In this document: positions 1-8,681 of the stretch, in pieces | Numbering within the stretch: the first letter of the stretch is position 1 | Layout: every line of letters begins with the position of its first letter | Origin: a virus | IMG/VR virus record: IMGVR_UViG_3300003323_001324 | Location: 1 to 64,000 of that record | Length of the DNA stretch: 64,000 nt | Direction: 5' to 3' (one strand) | Notes under the pieces: model-generated | The model's input: only the letters and a program-made list of their open reading frames with translations | Database searches by the model: none | Told to the model about the DNA's origin: nothing | Position numbers and translations under genes: made by a program

Positions 1-1
1 C

Positions 2-469
2 TTCGACGCCGACACCGCCGAGGAGGACCTGACCAAGAAGTACGAGGTCGCCCTCCGCCCCTCGGACGTCCGCATGTTCAAGGCCCTGACGGGGGACCAC
101 TCCGACAAGATCCCGGGGGTCCCCCGCCTCCGCAAGAAGGTCGCCGCCCCCCTCTGCCGGCACCGGAGCGTCGACGACCTGATCGCGACCGGTCTGCCGG
201 GCTTCTCGAAGGTTGAGAAGCAGAAGACGGAGGACCTCAGGGACCGGATCGCCCTGAACCTACTTTTGATTACCCTCGACTCCACCGTAGACTACGGCGC
301 CTGCCGGATGCGCGCTCTTGCCGACTACGAGATGGCCGGAAGGGTCCTCCGGGAGGACCTCGGGATAGGCTACGTGTCTCCCCGCTCCTTTGCCTTCGCC
401 CCCTCCGGCAGGCGCGTCGGGGCCCCGGTCGAGTTCAACTCTCTGCCCGACTTTCTTCGCGACATCTGA
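2..469 (+). CDS. 5'-3' exonuclease (FEN/T4 RNase H-like), C-terminal part
   Basis: The open frame enters from the left edge, so the N-terminal catalytic half is outside the window. About 23 residues in, it shows LTGDHSDKIPGV, the helix-hairpin-helix (H3TH) DNA-binding signature of flap/5'-3' exonucleases (family form: LxGDxSDNIPGV). The following helical residues and the conserved NLLLI segment fit the same C-terminal domain. The family removes RNA primers and flaps during phage DNA replication. Only about 155 residues are visible. It is followed by 126 bases without a recognised gene before the sigma-like protein. The family call is fairly firm; the exact subtype cannot be decided from this fragment. 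Confidence 0.75.
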   Translation, partial: FDADTAEEDLTKKYEVALRPSDVRMFKALTGDHSDKIPGVPRLRKKVAAPLCRHRSVDDLIATGLPGFSKVEKQKTEDLRDRIALNLLLITLDSTVDYGACRMRALADYEMAGRVLREDLGIGYVSPRSFAFAPSGRRVGAPVEFNSLPDFLRDI

Positions 470-595
470 TCTCGGTAGTGTTTCAACGGGCCCTCCAGCC
501 CAGACGTATACCGATACTAAGACCGCCGGTCCTGCGATCTATACGAATACGCATATGGAAACTACCGCGGCGGGGCCGCGCTGGCTGGAGAGTGC
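470..595 (+). promoter_or_regulatory. intergenic leader before the sigma-like gene
   Basis: This 126-base gap is AT-richer than its surroundings and holds several TATA-like steps (tataccgatact near 508-519, atctatacg near 538-546 and catatgg near 552-558). It probably contains the promoter of the sigma-like gene. No single element can be chosen by eye. Confidence 0.3.
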
Positions 596-1372
596 TTGTC
601 CCACATAGTAATTTCCGATCCGCAGGATATCTCTTCTCGTTTTAGCAACAAGCAGCGCCTCGGGGGAGACGGCGAGTCCGCCTTCGAGATGGACGACCTC
701 GCCAACATCATCGAGAGGTCGCTCGCGCCCGCCCCGGAGGAGGAGCTCCTCACCGAGGGCGTCATCCTCGACTTCGGGTCCATCGAGCGCCACCTGGAGC
801 GGATCCCGCCCCGCGAGGCTGACCTGATCGAGATGTACTACCGGGACTCCCTGAAGCAGGAGCAGATCGCCCGGTACTTCAACATCACCCAGGCGGCCGT
901 CTCCTACCGCCTCCATCGCGGCATACGCCGTATCCAGTTCCTGCGCACCATCCCGGAGCTGGACCGCGACGAGTTCGAGGCAGAGCTCGGCTCGAAGTTC
1001 TCGGACCAGGACCGCGAGATCCTCTGGCTCATGTACGAGACGACCTGTCAGTCCGAGATCGCGAAGCGCCTCGGCCTCACCCAGGGCCGCGTCCGCCATC
1101 GCTTCTTCAGGGCCCTGACCAAGATCAAGGAGCTCATCGCCGACGAGGCGCGCCTGGTCGAGGAGGTCATCCGCCGGGAGCAGAAGCGCGGCACGCGCGA
1201 CGGCGGGGAGGAAGAGGTCCTCCGCGAGGTCGAGGAGGCGACCAGGACGTCCTGTTACGCCAAGTACTGGACCGTGTACTACGCCATCTCGGACAAGCAC
1301 TTCAACATCCTACACGAGGTCTCCCTCCCGCAATTCCGGGACCGCGGCGTCGCGCAGATACTCGCCGTCTGA
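596..1372 (+). CDS. protein with two sigma-70 region-4-like HTH domains
   Basis: A 258-residue protein on a TTG start (GGAG lies just upstream; a later ATG at about residue 31 is the alternative). Two helix-turn-helix units of the sigma-70 region 4 type lie in tandem. The first is around residues 80-120 (LIEMYYRD, EQIARYFNITQAAVSYRLHRG) and the second around residues 140-180 (EILWLMYETT, SEIAKRLGLTQGRVRHRFFRA). No region 2 (-10 binding, core-binding) sequence is apparent, so it is not a standard sigma factor. It may be a phage transcription regulator that binds promoters or RNA polymerase. The C-terminal 80 residues are unrecognised. It stands alone with its own leader. Confidence 0.7.
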   Translation: MSHIVISDPQDISSRFSNKQRLGGDGESAFEMDDLANIIERSLAPAPEEELLTEGVILDFGSIERHLERIPPREADLIEMYYRDSLKQEQIARYFNITQAAVSYRLHRGIRRIQFLRTIPELDRDEFEAELGSKFSDQDREILWLMYETTCQSEIAKRLGLTQGRVRHRFFRALTKIKELIADEARLVEEVIRREQKRGTRDGGEEEVLREVEEATRTSCYAKYWTVYYAISDKHFNILHEVSLPQFRDRGVAQILAV

Positions 1373-1399
1373 TTAGGCCTGCTATCCCCGGACCCCGTC

Positions 1400-1804
1400 A
1401 TGAGCCCCGAGTCTGTAGCCTCGCGCCTCCGCGCCATCGCTGAGGGAATCCGTCGCTCCAAGAGCCCGAGCGTCTCCAAGGTCGCCGCGGCCCTCCGCGA
1501 GGTCTTGGCTGCCGTCGACGTCCCCGAGCCTGCGGTCGCGGCCCCGGCCACCAAGGTCGTGATCAGCGACCACTGGACCGCCGAGGACCTCCCGACCCTC
1601 GTGTCGGAGCACAAGGGGACCGCGGTCCGCCAGGGCTACTTCGGCGAGTACGGCATCGAGATGCCGGCCGACGAGGCCGCCCAGTTCGAGGCCGACGTCG
1701 GCGAAGGCGCGCACGTCTTCAACTCCTGGGAGGACGCCTCGAAGGCCGCCACGGACCCCGCCGACCCGGAGCCCTACGAGTTCGAGCCCGTCCCAGGCTT
1801 CTAG
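1400..1804 (+). CDS. hypothetical protein with N-terminal SxxxPS helical motif
   Basis: 134 residues, not recognised. The first 40 residues form two amphipathic helices around the motif IRRSKSPSVSKV, which resembles the C-terminus of the protein at 49229-49633 and a stretch of the protein at 14079-15350. This suggests a shared virion or assembly segment. The middle is a compact acidic domain (VISDHWTAEDLP, YFGEYGIEMP) and the tail is Asp/Glu/Pro-rich. Its end overlaps by four bases the end of the convergent gene at 1801-2151. Confidence 0.55.
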   Translation: MSPESVASRLRAIAEGIRRSKSPSVSKVAAALREVLAAVDVPEPAVAAPATKVVISDHWTAEDLPTLVSEHKGTAVRQGYFGEYGIEMPADEAAQFEADVGEGAHVFNSWEDASKAATDPADPEPYEFEPVPGF

Positions 1805-2151
1805 CGCCGGAAGGCCGTCTTCACCAGGGCGAGGGTCATCGCCAGGGCGAACACGATTATCCCGACGATGAGCCACCCGAGGGGGTTGTTGGGGACGATG
1901 ACCCTGATGGCCCCGCGCGGCGGTATGGACTCCTTGCTGACCTCGATGCTGGCCCTCTCCATGCGCGCCTCGAGGTCCCGGAGGACCTTGCTGTCCTCCT
2001 CCCACTCCTCCTCCTCGGTCTTCTCCCGGATGACGGGGTCGGAGAACTTCGGCTCCGTCCCCGTGTAGGGCTTACGGCAGAGAGAGCACCGCTTGCTGCC
2101 GATGGTGTTGGCCGCCTGACAGAGCGGGCACCTCCACTGCGTTTCCGGCAT
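1801..2151 (-). CDS. zinc-ribbon membrane protein
   Basis: 116 residues. The N-terminus holds a four-cysteine zinc ribbon (CPLC, then CSLC about 13 residues later, each CxxC). A Glu-rich, probably coiled segment follows, then a single C-terminal membrane helix (LGWLIVGIIVFALAMTLAL) with a short basic tail. The predicted topology is a soluble zinc domain anchored from its C-terminus. The start is supported by TAAAGT six bases upstream of the ATG on the minus strand, the spacing seen throughout this genome. Function unknown. Confidence 0.65.
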   Translation of the reverse strand: MPETQWRCPLCQAANTIGSKRCSLCRKPYTGTEPKFSDPVIREKTEEEEWEEDSKVLRDLEARMERASIEVSKESIPPRGAIRVIVPNNPLGWLIVGIIVFALAMTLALVKTAFRR

Positions 2152-2163
2152 GCGGAGACTTTA
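2152..2163 (-). promoter_or_regulatory. leaderless-type -10 element for the zinc-ribbon membrane protein
   Basis: On the minus strand GTAAAGT sits six bases before the ATG at 2151. It matches the GTANNNT rule shared with many genes here. Confidence 0.5.
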
Positions 2164-2196
2164 CGCTAATCAGCTTCTTTTCGGACGCCATGTCCG

Positions 2197-3099
2197 ATGG
2201 CCTCCGTCTCAGGAAGCGCGTTCGAGTTCTCCGTCGAGTCCACCGGCGGCCTCTGGAGATGGAAGGTCGTGTCCCGCAACGCCGGCGCCGGCGTCGAGTA
2301 CGACGTCGAGGACGTCTGCACCCCGTGGGGGTCCCTCTACCAGACCGCCATCCCGATCCCCGACGCCGTGGTGACGGAGATGGCCGCCGGAATCGTCGCG
2401 ATGAAGCAGCAGCTCTCCCCGCTTCTCGTCCTCGACGACCCGGGGAACGTCTCCTTTGTCGTGGTCATCACCGAGGGCGACCCGAACCTGGTGGTCGCGG
2501 ACCTCCCCTTCCACAACGGCGGGGCCTTCGGTTCCTCCTTGACCGCCACCGCGACCCCGAGCGCCCCCTGGCTCAAGGCCGAGCCGGGGCAGCTCTCCGG
2601 CATCGGGAAGAACGAGGCCGGCCGCTTCACCGTGACCCTGCTCACTGGGTCGCTCCTGGCCTCCGGCGCCCCGTACCTGGCCGTCGTGAACCTCCAGGAC
2701 AACCGGGTGCCCTCCACCATCATCCCGGTCGCCTTCTCGGTCTCCGTGCTCCCGAAGCCCGTCATCGCCGTCGACCAGCCGTCGCTCGACTTCGTCTGGT
2801 ATCAGTCGACCTCCACCGGCACCGGGCCCTTCACGGTCCACGTCTCCAACGCCGGCCCTGCCAACTCGACCCTGGACTGGACGGCGGGTCGCCTGCACGG
2901 GACCTCCCCCTGGCTTAGCTTCTCCCCCGCCTCGGGCGGCCCCCTCGCCTCCGGGGACGACGAGGCCGTCCAGCTCTCCCTGGTCTCTGGCTCCATCCCG
3001 TCCATCCCGGGCACCTACGCGGACTCCGTCCGCTTCTCCTGCCCGAACTCCGCCAACGGTTACGTCGACGTCCCGGTGACCCTGAACGTCATCCCATAG
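2197..3099 (+). CDS. BACON-like beta-sandwich protein, probably virion-associated
   Basis: 300 residues, almost entirely short hydrophobic beta strands with Thr/Ser/Pro. The middle and C-terminal parts each look like a BACON or Ig-like domain: a W-L near a 'PSAPWLKAEPGQLSG' or 'TSPWLSFSPASGGPL' turn, then a long strand ending in a pattern such as VPVTLNVIP. In the family such domains bind carbohydrate or protein surfaces and are common in phage tail and capsid decorations. No signal peptide. The start at 2197 is chosen because the frame at 2190 gives an Arg-rich shadow. A small TGCCTC/GAGGCA hairpin (3112-3128) follows the gene. Confidence 0.55.
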   Translation: MASVSGSAFEFSVESTGGLWRWKVVSRNAGAGVEYDVEDVCTPWGSLYQTAIPIPDAVVTEMAAGIVAMKQQLSPLLVLDDPGNVSFVVVITEGDPNLVVADLPFHNGGAFGSSLTATATPSAPWLKAEPGQLSGIGKNEAGRFTVTLLTGSLLASGAPYLAVVNLQDNRVPSTIIPVAFSVSVLPKPVIAVDQPSLDFVWYQSTSTGTGPFTVHVSNAGPANSTLDWTAGRLHGTSPWLSFSPASGGPLASGDDEAVQLSLVSGSIPSIPGTYADSVRFSCPNSANGYVDVPVTLNVIP

Positions 3100-3133
3100 C
3101 CTTGTTGTCCCTGCCTCCTTTTGAGGCACAGGC

Positions 3134-3412
3134 ATGAGCAAGCGCGATATCACCGACCTCCGCTATTCCTCGTCGTCGTTCGACGACTTCTTCGCCCCGA
3201 AGGCCGCCCCGGCGCCTTCGGTCAGGTCGGCTTCCTCGGGCCCCGTCCGCCACAGGGTGGCCAACCTCCGTCAGCTCGCCGGGTTCCACCTCGCGGACTC
3301 CGACACCCTCGTCAGGGTCTCCCAGAACGACTTCTGGAAGCTCGGCCAGGACGGCGAGGGCTACTTCATCGAGCGCCTGGTGTCGGACGACGACGGGCCG
3401 GTCAAGGGCTGA
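3134..3412 (+). CDS. hypothetical protein
   Basis: 92 residues, unrecognised. The N-terminus is Ser/Asp/Phe-rich and probably disordered (SSSSFDDFF); the C-terminal half looks folded (NLRQLAGFHLADSD, EGYFIERLV). It is directly followed by the next gene with a one-base gap and is probably co-transcribed with it. Nothing indicates a function. Confidence 0.5.
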   Translation: MSKRDITDLRYSSSSFDDFFAPKAAPAPSVRSASSGPVRHRVANLRQLAGFHLADSDTLVRVSQNDFWKLGQDGEGYFIERLVSDDDGPVKG

Positions 3413-3413
3413 C

Positions 3414-4169
3414 ATGACCTCTCTCCAGGGCCAGCCGACCCCGGTCGCCAACTTCGTGGAGCTCGTGGAGCTCTACCGGACCGCGGCCATCGCCCTGGAC
3501 ACGTACTTCTGCAAGGACGAGAAGGGCCGGGATAAGAAGGATCCGGTCTATCAGTACGTCGTCGAGAAGCGCGACATCCCTCCGACGTACGAGCACTACT
3601 CCTCCTGCGGCGACCGCGCCCACGCCCGCCTCTGGCGCCTCGGTTGCCGCCTCCCGTTCGTGAACCGCGAGGAGCGCACTCCCTCCCCCAACGACTGGAA
3701 GCAGGGCTGGAACATCTCCCTACTCCACGACGTGGGGCGCGGCTCTCCCTGCCTGACCAGCACGGGCATGAACGGCCAGCGCTACGCCTGCCCTCCCGGG
3801 GCTGGCTGGAAGCCCGCTCCCGCGACCGAGATGCTCATCTGGAACTCGCCCACCGGCGGCGACGCCCATAGCCTCTCCATCCTCGACTTCGACGGGAAGA
3901 AGGCCAAGACCTTCAACTACGGGGCCGCGGGAATGTCCTCTTCCTCCTTCCCGGGCGCCAAGATATCCGAGGCCCCGCTTACCTGGGACGGCAGGTTCTG
4001 GCGCTACGGCCCTCCCGGCCACGTCCGTATCGTGCAGCGCATCATGACCATCGAGGCGGTCGTGCCGACGCTCACCCTTCTCCCGGACCTGACCTACATC
4101 GACGGCGACATGCTTCCCGGCATGTCCGAGGTCTACGACAGGATCGTCCGGCTCCGGGCGGCCGCTTGA
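3414..4169 (+). CDS. hypothetical protein
   Basis: 251 residues, unrecognised. It is rich in Trp, Tyr, Gly and Pro in the middle (WNISLLHDV, CPPGAGWKP) and has a helical N-terminus (FVELVELYRTAAIALDTYF). No signal peptide or membrane segment. The start follows the upstream stop by one base. Its position before the packaging genes suggests a structural or virion-associated role; this is inference only. Confidence 0.55.
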   Translation: MTSLQGQPTPVANFVELVELYRTAAIALDTYFCKDEKGRDKKDPVYQYVVEKRDIPPTYEHYSSCGDRAHARLWRLGCRLPFVNREERTPSPNDWKQGWNISLLHDVGRGSPCLTSTGMNGQRYACPPGAGWKPAPATEMLIWNSPTGGDAHSLSILDFDGKKAKTFNYGAAGMSSSSFPGAKISEAPLTWDGRFWRYGPPGHVRIVQRIMTIEAVVPTLTLLPDLTYIDGDMLPGMSEVYDRIVRLRAAA

Positions 4170-4193
4170 CCCCGCACCCTCGCTCTTTGATGC

Positions 4194-4207
4194 CGCCTCC
4201 GGAGGCG
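4194..4207 (+). promoter_or_regulatory. palindromic Shine-Dalgarno region of the next gene
   Basis: CGCCTCCGGAGGCG is a 14-base perfect palindrome containing the GGAGG ribosome site of the gene that starts at 4210. As RNA it could form a five-pair stem with a CCGG loop that hides the site. Confidence 0.4.
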
Positions 4208-4209
4208 AC

Positions 4210-5505
4210 ATGAAGGACCACGATCTTCAGAGTATGGCCGCGCGCGTTGCCGGCGTTGCCGCCAGGGTCCGGACCGCGGGCAAGATCGAGTTCATCCGCG
4301 ACCAGGGCCCCCTTCGCCGCGACATCCGCGTGCAGGGCTTCCGCTGGGACCCCGAGATCCACCGTAACCTCGCCAAGACCCTCTGGGCCGTCGACCGCGC
4401 CCACAGCTACGGGATGGCCGCCCTGCGCCTCTTCTCGAAGATGTCGTCCTCCGACTTTTCTCCGGACGGCCTCCTCGGCGGCGTCGGCTACATCCAGAAG
4501 GTGAAGGACATGCGCTCCGGCCTCTCCCAGGCCGTCGAGGTCCTCTCCGCGTGCGCCGACACCATGCACGACGAGGTCAACGCCGACCACTGGCACTCCG
4601 CGATGGAGGAGGACCCGACCACCAAGGACATCGTCCAGGAGGCCAACGAGGCCAACCCGGAGCAGTACGTCCAGCAGACCTTCCGCGAGGAGGTCCCCTC
4701 CGCGGAGGAGGGCCTCGACGCCTTCAGGAACCCCGAGGCGGACGACTTCAACCCGTTCGTCGAGGGCGAGGAGGACGAGGACGAGGAAGAGGACCAGTGG
4801 TGGAGCACGCCGGACTCCGGCGGGCAGGTGGCCACCGAGGTCCCGCTCCCCGGACCCAAGTCCGCCGTCCCGACGGACGACTCTCTCCAGGAGGAGGGCG
4901 TCTCCCAGGTCGAGATGACCATGAACACGACGGGCGAGGCGCCGCGCGGCAACTACGCCTCCGCCGTCGAGCGCCTGATCGAGCGTGAGCCGCGCCTGGC
5001 GGCCTTCCGCCGCTCGGGCGACGCCGTCCGTATCGCCGACTCGTCCGTGGACCCGGCCACCCTCCCCGGGCCGCGCATCATGCACATCGGCCCCGCGGAG
5101 TCCCCGGAGGCCATGGGTGGCTACACCGACGGCGGGGCCGTCCCGTCGGACGACCCAGCCTACGAGGGCTTCATCGAGCTCGACCGCATCTACCAGGGCC
5201 AGGACTCCAACAACGATGGCGTCACCGGCTACTCCGACCCGACCGACGGCGACGTGACCTCCTTCAAGGCCTCGGCCATGGCCGCCCGCGTGGCGGACGG
5301 GACCTACTCCTGGCTCCCCGGGTCCCGGAACGAGAAGCTGATGCCGTACTACGACCTCTCGGCCACCGACGAGGACGTCCAGTGGATGGCCGCACACGAC
5401 TCCCCCCAGCCTCCGGCGGGGATGGTCCCTCACCCCGTCAAGCCGCGCGAGGACCCCCTATGGGAGGCCGTGAGGAAGAACATTGCCGAGCTCTCTTCCG
5501 ACTGA
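4210..5505 (+). CDS. acidic hypothetical protein, probably virion-associated
   Basis: 431 residues. The N-terminal 140 residues are helical and look folded; the rest is acidic and Pro/Ser-rich with a run of Glu/Asp around residues 190-200 (EGEEDEDEEEDQWW). Such long acidic, partly disordered proteins are frequent among phage head-core and internal proteins. A strong GGAGG ribosome site lies four bases before the ATG. Its end overlaps the start of the next gene, suggesting translational coupling. Not recognised by family. Confidence 0.55.
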   Translation: MKDHDLQSMAARVAGVAARVRTAGKIEFIRDQGPLRRDIRVQGFRWDPEIHRNLAKTLWAVDRAHSYGMAALRLFSKMSSSDFSPDGLLGGVGYIQKVKDMRSGLSQAVEVLSACADTMHDEVNADHWHSAMEEDPTTKDIVQEANEANPEQYVQQTFREEVPSAEEGLDAFRNPEADDFNPFVEGEEDEDEEEDQWWSTPDSGGQVATEVPLPGPKSAVPTDDSLQEEGVSQVEMTMNTTGEAPRGNYASAVERLIEREPRLAAFRRSGDAVRIADSSVDPATLPGPRIMHIGPAESPEAMGGYTDGGAVPSDDPAYEGFIELDRIYQGQDSNNDGVTGYSDPTDGDVTSFKASAMAARVADGTYSWLPGSRNEKLMPYYDLSATDEDVQWMAAHDSPQPPAGMVPHPVKPREDPLWEAVRKNIAELSSD

Positions 5506-6664
5506 GGACGCCCTCACGAAGTCCGTGGACACCTTCGGACTCGGAACCTACGACGGGCTCTCCGACGGGTCCCTTCACGGCGAGGACGACGAGCAGCGCG
5601 AGCCCGTCGGCGACTCCCTGCCGACCGAGGTGACCGACGAGTTCGACGTCGAGTACTACCTGAGCTACCCTCAGGAGAAGGCCCTCGGCGGCCCGAAGCA
5701 CGCGTCCCTCGACTGGTTCTTGGCCTCCATCCTTCCCGGGGACGGGGACCGCCCCGCGCGCGCTCCGAAGCCGGCGGAGAAGGTCCTGGACGACCTGGCC
5801 GCCCCTCCCTCCGACGTCCGCACCTCCGAGTCGGAGCTCCCGAGCGACTCCGACAACCCCTCCGCCCGGTCCGACTACTACGACCGCATGACAATGGGGA
5901 AGGTCCTCCGGTCCCTGGACGAGGGACGGTTCTGGCCCTCCGAGGACTCTGGCTCCTACGTCACGCAGGAGCAGAAGGACGTCGAGCCCGCCCCATCCGA
6001 CGACGTGGCCCCCTGGAAGGACGGGGACGGCCACTACGTGGACGACGACGGGGCCATCGAGAGCACGCCTACCCCGGAGTTCAACGACAACGTCATGGAC
6101 AACTCGCTCGGCGCCCTCGGCAACTCCGACTCCGGGTACGTCGTCGAGGACCTGTCGAACCCGCGCGGCTTCCCGAACCAGGACTTCATGGAGGAGGCCG
6201 ACTTTCTCGACGAGAACCCCATCCTCCCCGAGCTCTGGCATCTTCAGCCTTTTGGGTACGCCGCAGAACAGAGGAAAACTATGTCAACCAGGGTGTCAAC
6301 CGACATCGACAAGGTTCGGGACCTGACGAAGGCCTTCCTGAAGGAGCACGGCCGCAAGAGCATTGTGCGCCGCAGCGTCCTGGCCTTCCTCCAGTCCAAG
6401 GGCCTTCCTCAGTACCTCGCGTCGGACGTCATCCGCTGCATGAAGCATGACCATGACATCCTCGTCCCGGACGTCATGGACGCCTTCCCCATCGCCCAGG
6501 ACGCGCCGGACGACCTGCGCCGCCTGGCCTCCATCCACGGCCGCCTTCTCGAGCTCAGCCTCACCGTCCCGGACCGGGAGACGGCCTCGAGGCTCAACCG
6601 CTGTGCCGCCAGCGTCGCCGGGGCCATCATGAAGCTCGAGCGCGCTGCCCTCGGTAACATTTGA
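5483..6664 (+). CDS. acidic hypothetical protein with helical C-terminal domain
   Basis: 393 residues if the TTG at 5483 is used; a GTG at 5524 is the main alternative, so the start is uncertain. Residues 1-260 are acidic and low-complexity, like the preceding gene. The last 130 residues are a compact helical domain beginning near MSTRVSTDIDKVRDLTKAF, with no acidic bias. The two-part layout matches the preceding protein, and the pair may have arisen by duplication. Unrecognised; a head-core or internal protein is a reasonable guess. Confidence 0.5.
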   Translation: MPSSLPTEDALTKSVDTFGLGTYDGLSDGSLHGEDDEQREPVGDSLPTEVTDEFDVEYYLSYPQEKALGGPKHASLDWFLASILPGDGDRPARAPKPAEKVLDDLAAPPSDVRTSESELPSDSDNPSARSDYYDRMTMGKVLRSLDEGRFWPSEDSGSYVTQEQKDVEPAPSDDVAPWKDGDGHYVDDDGAIESTPTPEFNDNVMDNSLGALGNSDSGYVVEDLSNPRGFPNQDFMEEADFLDENPILPELWHLQPFGYAAEQRKTMSTRVSTDIDKVRDLTKAFLKEHGRKSIVRRSVLAFLQSKGLPQYLASDVIRCMKHDHDILVPDVMDAFPIAQDAPDDLRRLASIHGRLLELSLTVPDRETASRLNRCAASVAGAIMKLERAALGNI

Positions 6665-6686
6665 TCTTTCATCGCGTGTGAGGACG

Positions 6687-8663
6687 ATGTCCAGCAGGAT
6701 ACCTGACAACTTCGAGTCCGGAATCGGAGACATCACCGAGGTGATGAGCAGCCAGGGCGTGTCCGACCTGTCGTGGCTCAACGTGGACGAGGAGATGTAC
6801 AGGGAGGCCGAGGCTCTTCCGAAGCAGAACCTCGACATCATCCCCGAGCTCCAGTCTGCCCTCTCCTGGGACGGCAAGGACGACCGCGTGCCTGTCGTCA
6901 CCCCGCTGCGCCCGCACGCGGTCGTGAACCGCAACCCGCTGGACAACCCCGAGGCGACCCTCCGCTCGAACTCCTCGGTCCCGAACCGCCTCGCCGCCTA
7001 TGTCATCGCGGGCCTCCCCGACGCGACGATCGCGAGCCGCCTTTCGCTCGAGTTCAGCCCCGCCCAGCTCTCCGCCTCTCACGCCGAGGCCTCCAAGGTC
7101 CTGGACGAGAAGGGGCTGCTCGGGAACGTCTACGTCGACGCCTCCCACTTCCCGCGTTGCGCCCAGGAGGGCCCGCACCGGGAGTTCGTCGCCAAGAGCG
7201 CGAAGCGCGCCCTGTACGTCCTCGCCAAGACCGCCTGCGGCGGGTGCGTCTGCAACAAGTCCGGTACCTGCTCCTCCTTCAAGAAGAGGCTGGTCACCGA
7301 GGTCCCGTACGACCACAAGACCGCCGCGCACTACGTCCCGCAGCTGACCTCGGAGAACCGCATCGCCCCCGGCGAGCTCAAGGCGGCCCTCGCCTCCGGC
7401 CCGTCCGGCGTCAAGGCCCTCCTCCGACAGTCCTTCCTGCGGCCCGTCGCCACCCGCTTCGAGTCCCCGCAGACCATCCAGCAGCGCGCGATCCCGAAGC
7501 CCGCGGAGTTCACCGAGGCCGACGTCCGCTCCTTCTGGGAGCGCCGCATGGCGTCCTCCGACGCCGAGGCGATGCCGGGGACGATGCACCTCCTGGCCGC
7601 CCGCCGCATCATGCAGGGCCGCGCCGACGCCCGCTCCCTCGTGGCGTCCTCCGACGCCGGCCTCCGCGCCCTGGCCCGGGAGAACGGCCTCCTCGGCCAC
7701 ACGTACGTCGACGCCGACGCTCTCGGCGGCGTCCACGAGGCCCTCAAGCACGTGCAGGCCGGGATCAAGTCCGGACGCGGCGCCCCAGACTTCGTCCTCC
7801 TCCGTAACCCGACCCAGGCCGACGCCACCTCCCCGGACATGGCCCAGCTCGTGCAGCTGTCCTCCGTCGTCCGCAAGCGCCCGGAGCTCGGGATCTCGCA
7901 CTTCGCGTCCGCCCTCGAGCGCGCCGTCGCCTCCGGGCGCATCACGCCCGAGATGGCCGCCGCGGCCTCCTCCAAGGTCGCCGCCGCGCCCTTCGCCCCC
8001 GCCGACTGGCCTTCGGCCATCGCCCACGTGAACCTCGCCTCCGCCCCGGCCCCCGAGGCCCGCCAGGTGGACGTCCAGACCACCATCGGGACGACGGTCC
8101 ACCACGGGACCGCGCCGACGGAGACTCCGGTCGCCGTCATGGACCCCGAGGAGGTCCGCCGGACCATCTCGCACCTGATGAACACCGGCTTCTCCGGCCG
8201 GAAGCTCCAGGCCGTCATCCTCCAGAGGTACTCCAGGTCGGACCTCGCCCAGGTCCCGGAGGTCGGCGCCGCCCTGTCCCGGGATGACGGCGTCCAGGGC
8301 CATTACTTCATCGATCCGACCGCCTACAAGGACTACGGGCGCGGCTGCCAGACCGGCGGCGACAAGTTCCGCAAGCTCAACCCCGTCCCGAACGTCCTCG
8401 CGGCCTCCGGGTGCACCGGCTGCCGGAGCCAGACCCGCCCCGGATGGTGCTCGCGCTACGCCAAGACCCTCATCCGCCAGGTTCCCGAGGCTGTCCGGAC
8501 CGAGGCTGCCGAGCGTCGCCGCCTCCCCGTCGTCCGCGAGACCGCCCCGATGACGAACCCCGTCACGGAGTTCGGCCTCACCGCCTCCCTGGAGGTGGAG
8601 ATCGCCGCTCCCCCGAAGGCGAGGCCCGACGTGGTGGTCTCCTCCCAGTCAATCCCGGACTGA
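6687..8663 (+). CDS. large repeat protein with two cysteine clusters
   Basis: About 658 residues. The ATG at 6687 is preferred because GTGAGGA lies just upstream; an in-frame GTG at 6678 would add three residues. A degenerate unit occurs three times, each with a helical part followed by a GxxYhDxxxh signature: LLGNVYVDASHF, LLGHTYVDADAL and VQGHYFIDPTAY. The first and third are followed by cysteine clusters (CGGCVCNKSGTC and CTGCRSQTRPGWC) that could bind metal. It ends 18 bases before the candidate small terminase gene. Not recognised; structural or DNA-binding roles are both possible. Confidence 0.6.
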   Translation: MSSRIPDNFESGIGDITEVMSSQGVSDLSWLNVDEEMYREAEALPKQNLDIIPELQSALSWDGKDDRVPVVTPLRPHAVVNRNPLDNPEATLRSNSSVPNRLAAYVIAGLPDATIASRLSLEFSPAQLSASHAEASKVLDEKGLLGNVYVDASHFPRCAQEGPHREFVAKSAKRALYVLAKTACGGCVCNKSGTCSSFKKRLVTEVPYDHKTAAHYVPQLTSENRIAPGELKAALASGPSGVKALLRQSFLRPVATRFESPQTIQQRAIPKPAEFTEADVRSFWERRMASSDAEAMPGTMHLLAARRIMQGRADARSLVASSDAGLRALARENGLLGHTYVDADALGGVHEALKHVQAGIKSGRGAPDFVLLRNPTQADATSPDMAQLVQLSSVVRKRPELGISHFASALERAVASGRITPEMAAAASSKVAAAPFAPADWPSAIAHVNLASAPAPEARQVDVQTTIGTTVHHGTAPTETPVAVMDPEEVRRTISHLMNTGFSGRKLQAVILQRYSRSDLAQVPEVGAALSRDDGVQGHYFIDPTAYKDYGRGCQTGGDKFRKLNPVPNVLAASGCTGCRSQTRPGWCSRYAKTLIRQVPEAVRTEAAERRRLPVVRETAPMTNPVTEFGLTASLEVEIAAPPKARPDVVVSSQSIPD

Positions 8664-8670
8664 ACGCCGG

Positions 8671-8676
8671 TAGAGT
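8671..8676 (+). promoter_or_regulatory. leaderless-type -10 element (TAGAGT)
   Basis: CCGGTAGAGT ends five bases before the ATG at 8682. The same CCGGTANNNT form recurs before the genes at 17817, 19485, 52773 and 58101. Confidence 0.5.
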
Positions 8677-8681
8677 CCGTC

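Noticed and set aside
6669-8303. 544-residue minus-strand open frame opposite the repeat protein
   Set aside because: Low-complexity Gly/Asp/Leu/Val composition typical of antisense shadow; the plus-strand protein has clear repeats and cysteine clusters.
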